From: an uncultured Eubacteriales bacterium
GTDB taxonomy: Bacteria; Bacillota_A; Clostridia; Lachnospirales; Cellulosilyticaceae
Reading direction: 5' to 3'
NCBI GenBank assembly: GCA_900556665.1
Contig: USPX01000134.1
Span: 1-5,829, forward strand
Length of the DNA stretch: 5,829 nucleotides
A program made the position numbers and the translations under genes. This document shows positions 5,795 through 5,829 of the stretch, piece by piece. Each line of letters opens with the position of its first letter. Within the stretch, counting starts at the first letter, position 1. The notes below the pieces were generated by a model. It was given only the letters and a program-made list of their open reading frames with translations. It ran no database searches and was not told where the DNA came from.

Positions 5795-5829
5795 ATGAGT
5801 GTAATTTCAATGAAACAATTATTAGAAGC
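5795..5829 (+). CDS. rpsB: 30S ribosomal protein S2 (3' end outside window)
   Basis: Only 11 codons are visible, reading MSVISMKQLLEA with the last codon incomplete. This is the characteristic start of bacterial S2, normally followed by GVHFGHQ. S2 binds the 30S subunit late in assembly near the platform. rpsB commonly follows the fla/che operon in Bacillus and Clostridia, and tsf is expected downstream, outside the window. The strong promoter and Shine-Dalgarno upstream agree with a highly expressed ribosomal gene. Confidence 0.92.
   Translation, partial: MSVISMKQLLE

Overview
The window is the 3' end of a chemotaxis/flagellar (fla/che) operon from a low-GC, AT-rich Firmicute. It ends in the first codons of the ribosomal protein S2 gene. 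Everything lies on the + strand. The gene order cheA-cheW-cheC-cheD-sigD, one or more small membrane-protein genes, then rpsB, matches the end of the fla/che operon in Bacillus subtilis and many motile Clostridia. The strong AT bias, the purine-rich Shine-Dalgarno sites and the extra small genes between sigD and rpsB suggest a Clostridia member, perhaps of the Lachnospirales. That placement is an inference and not certain to genus.

Region 1 (1-3538) holds the chemotaxis genes. The histidine kinase CheA is cut off at its N-terminus by the window edge. It is followed by the adaptor CheW, the CheY-P phosphatase CheC and the receptor deamidase CheD. CheA, coupled to receptors by CheW, phosphorylates CheY. 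CheC removes phosphate from CheY-P, and CheD modifies receptors and partners with CheC. cheC and cheD overlap by four bases.

Region 2 (3562-4311) is the flagellar sigma factor gene sigD (fliA), which drives late flagellar and chemotaxis promoters.

Region 3 (4354-5644) has three less-known genes in close tandem. The first encodes a 102-residue, lysine-rich, probably disordered protein. The second encodes a 140-residue protein with one N-terminal membrane segment and a C-terminal helix-turn-helix-like tail; its position and layout resemble the SwrB/YlxL position in B. subtilis. The third encodes a 180-residue membrane-anchored protein whose C-terminus resembles the N-terminal LysM-like part of MltG/YceG but lacks the lytic transglycosylase domain.

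Region 4 (5645-5829) contains a convincing sigma-A promoter (TTGAAC, 17-bp spacer, TATACT with an upstream TG), a leader of about 93 nt with possible secondary structure, a strong AGGAGG site and the start of rpsB. No intrinsic terminator is visible between the motility operon and this promoter, so read-through into rpsB is possible. I saw no mobile element, CRISPR array, tRNA or rRNA, and no credible minus-strand gene.
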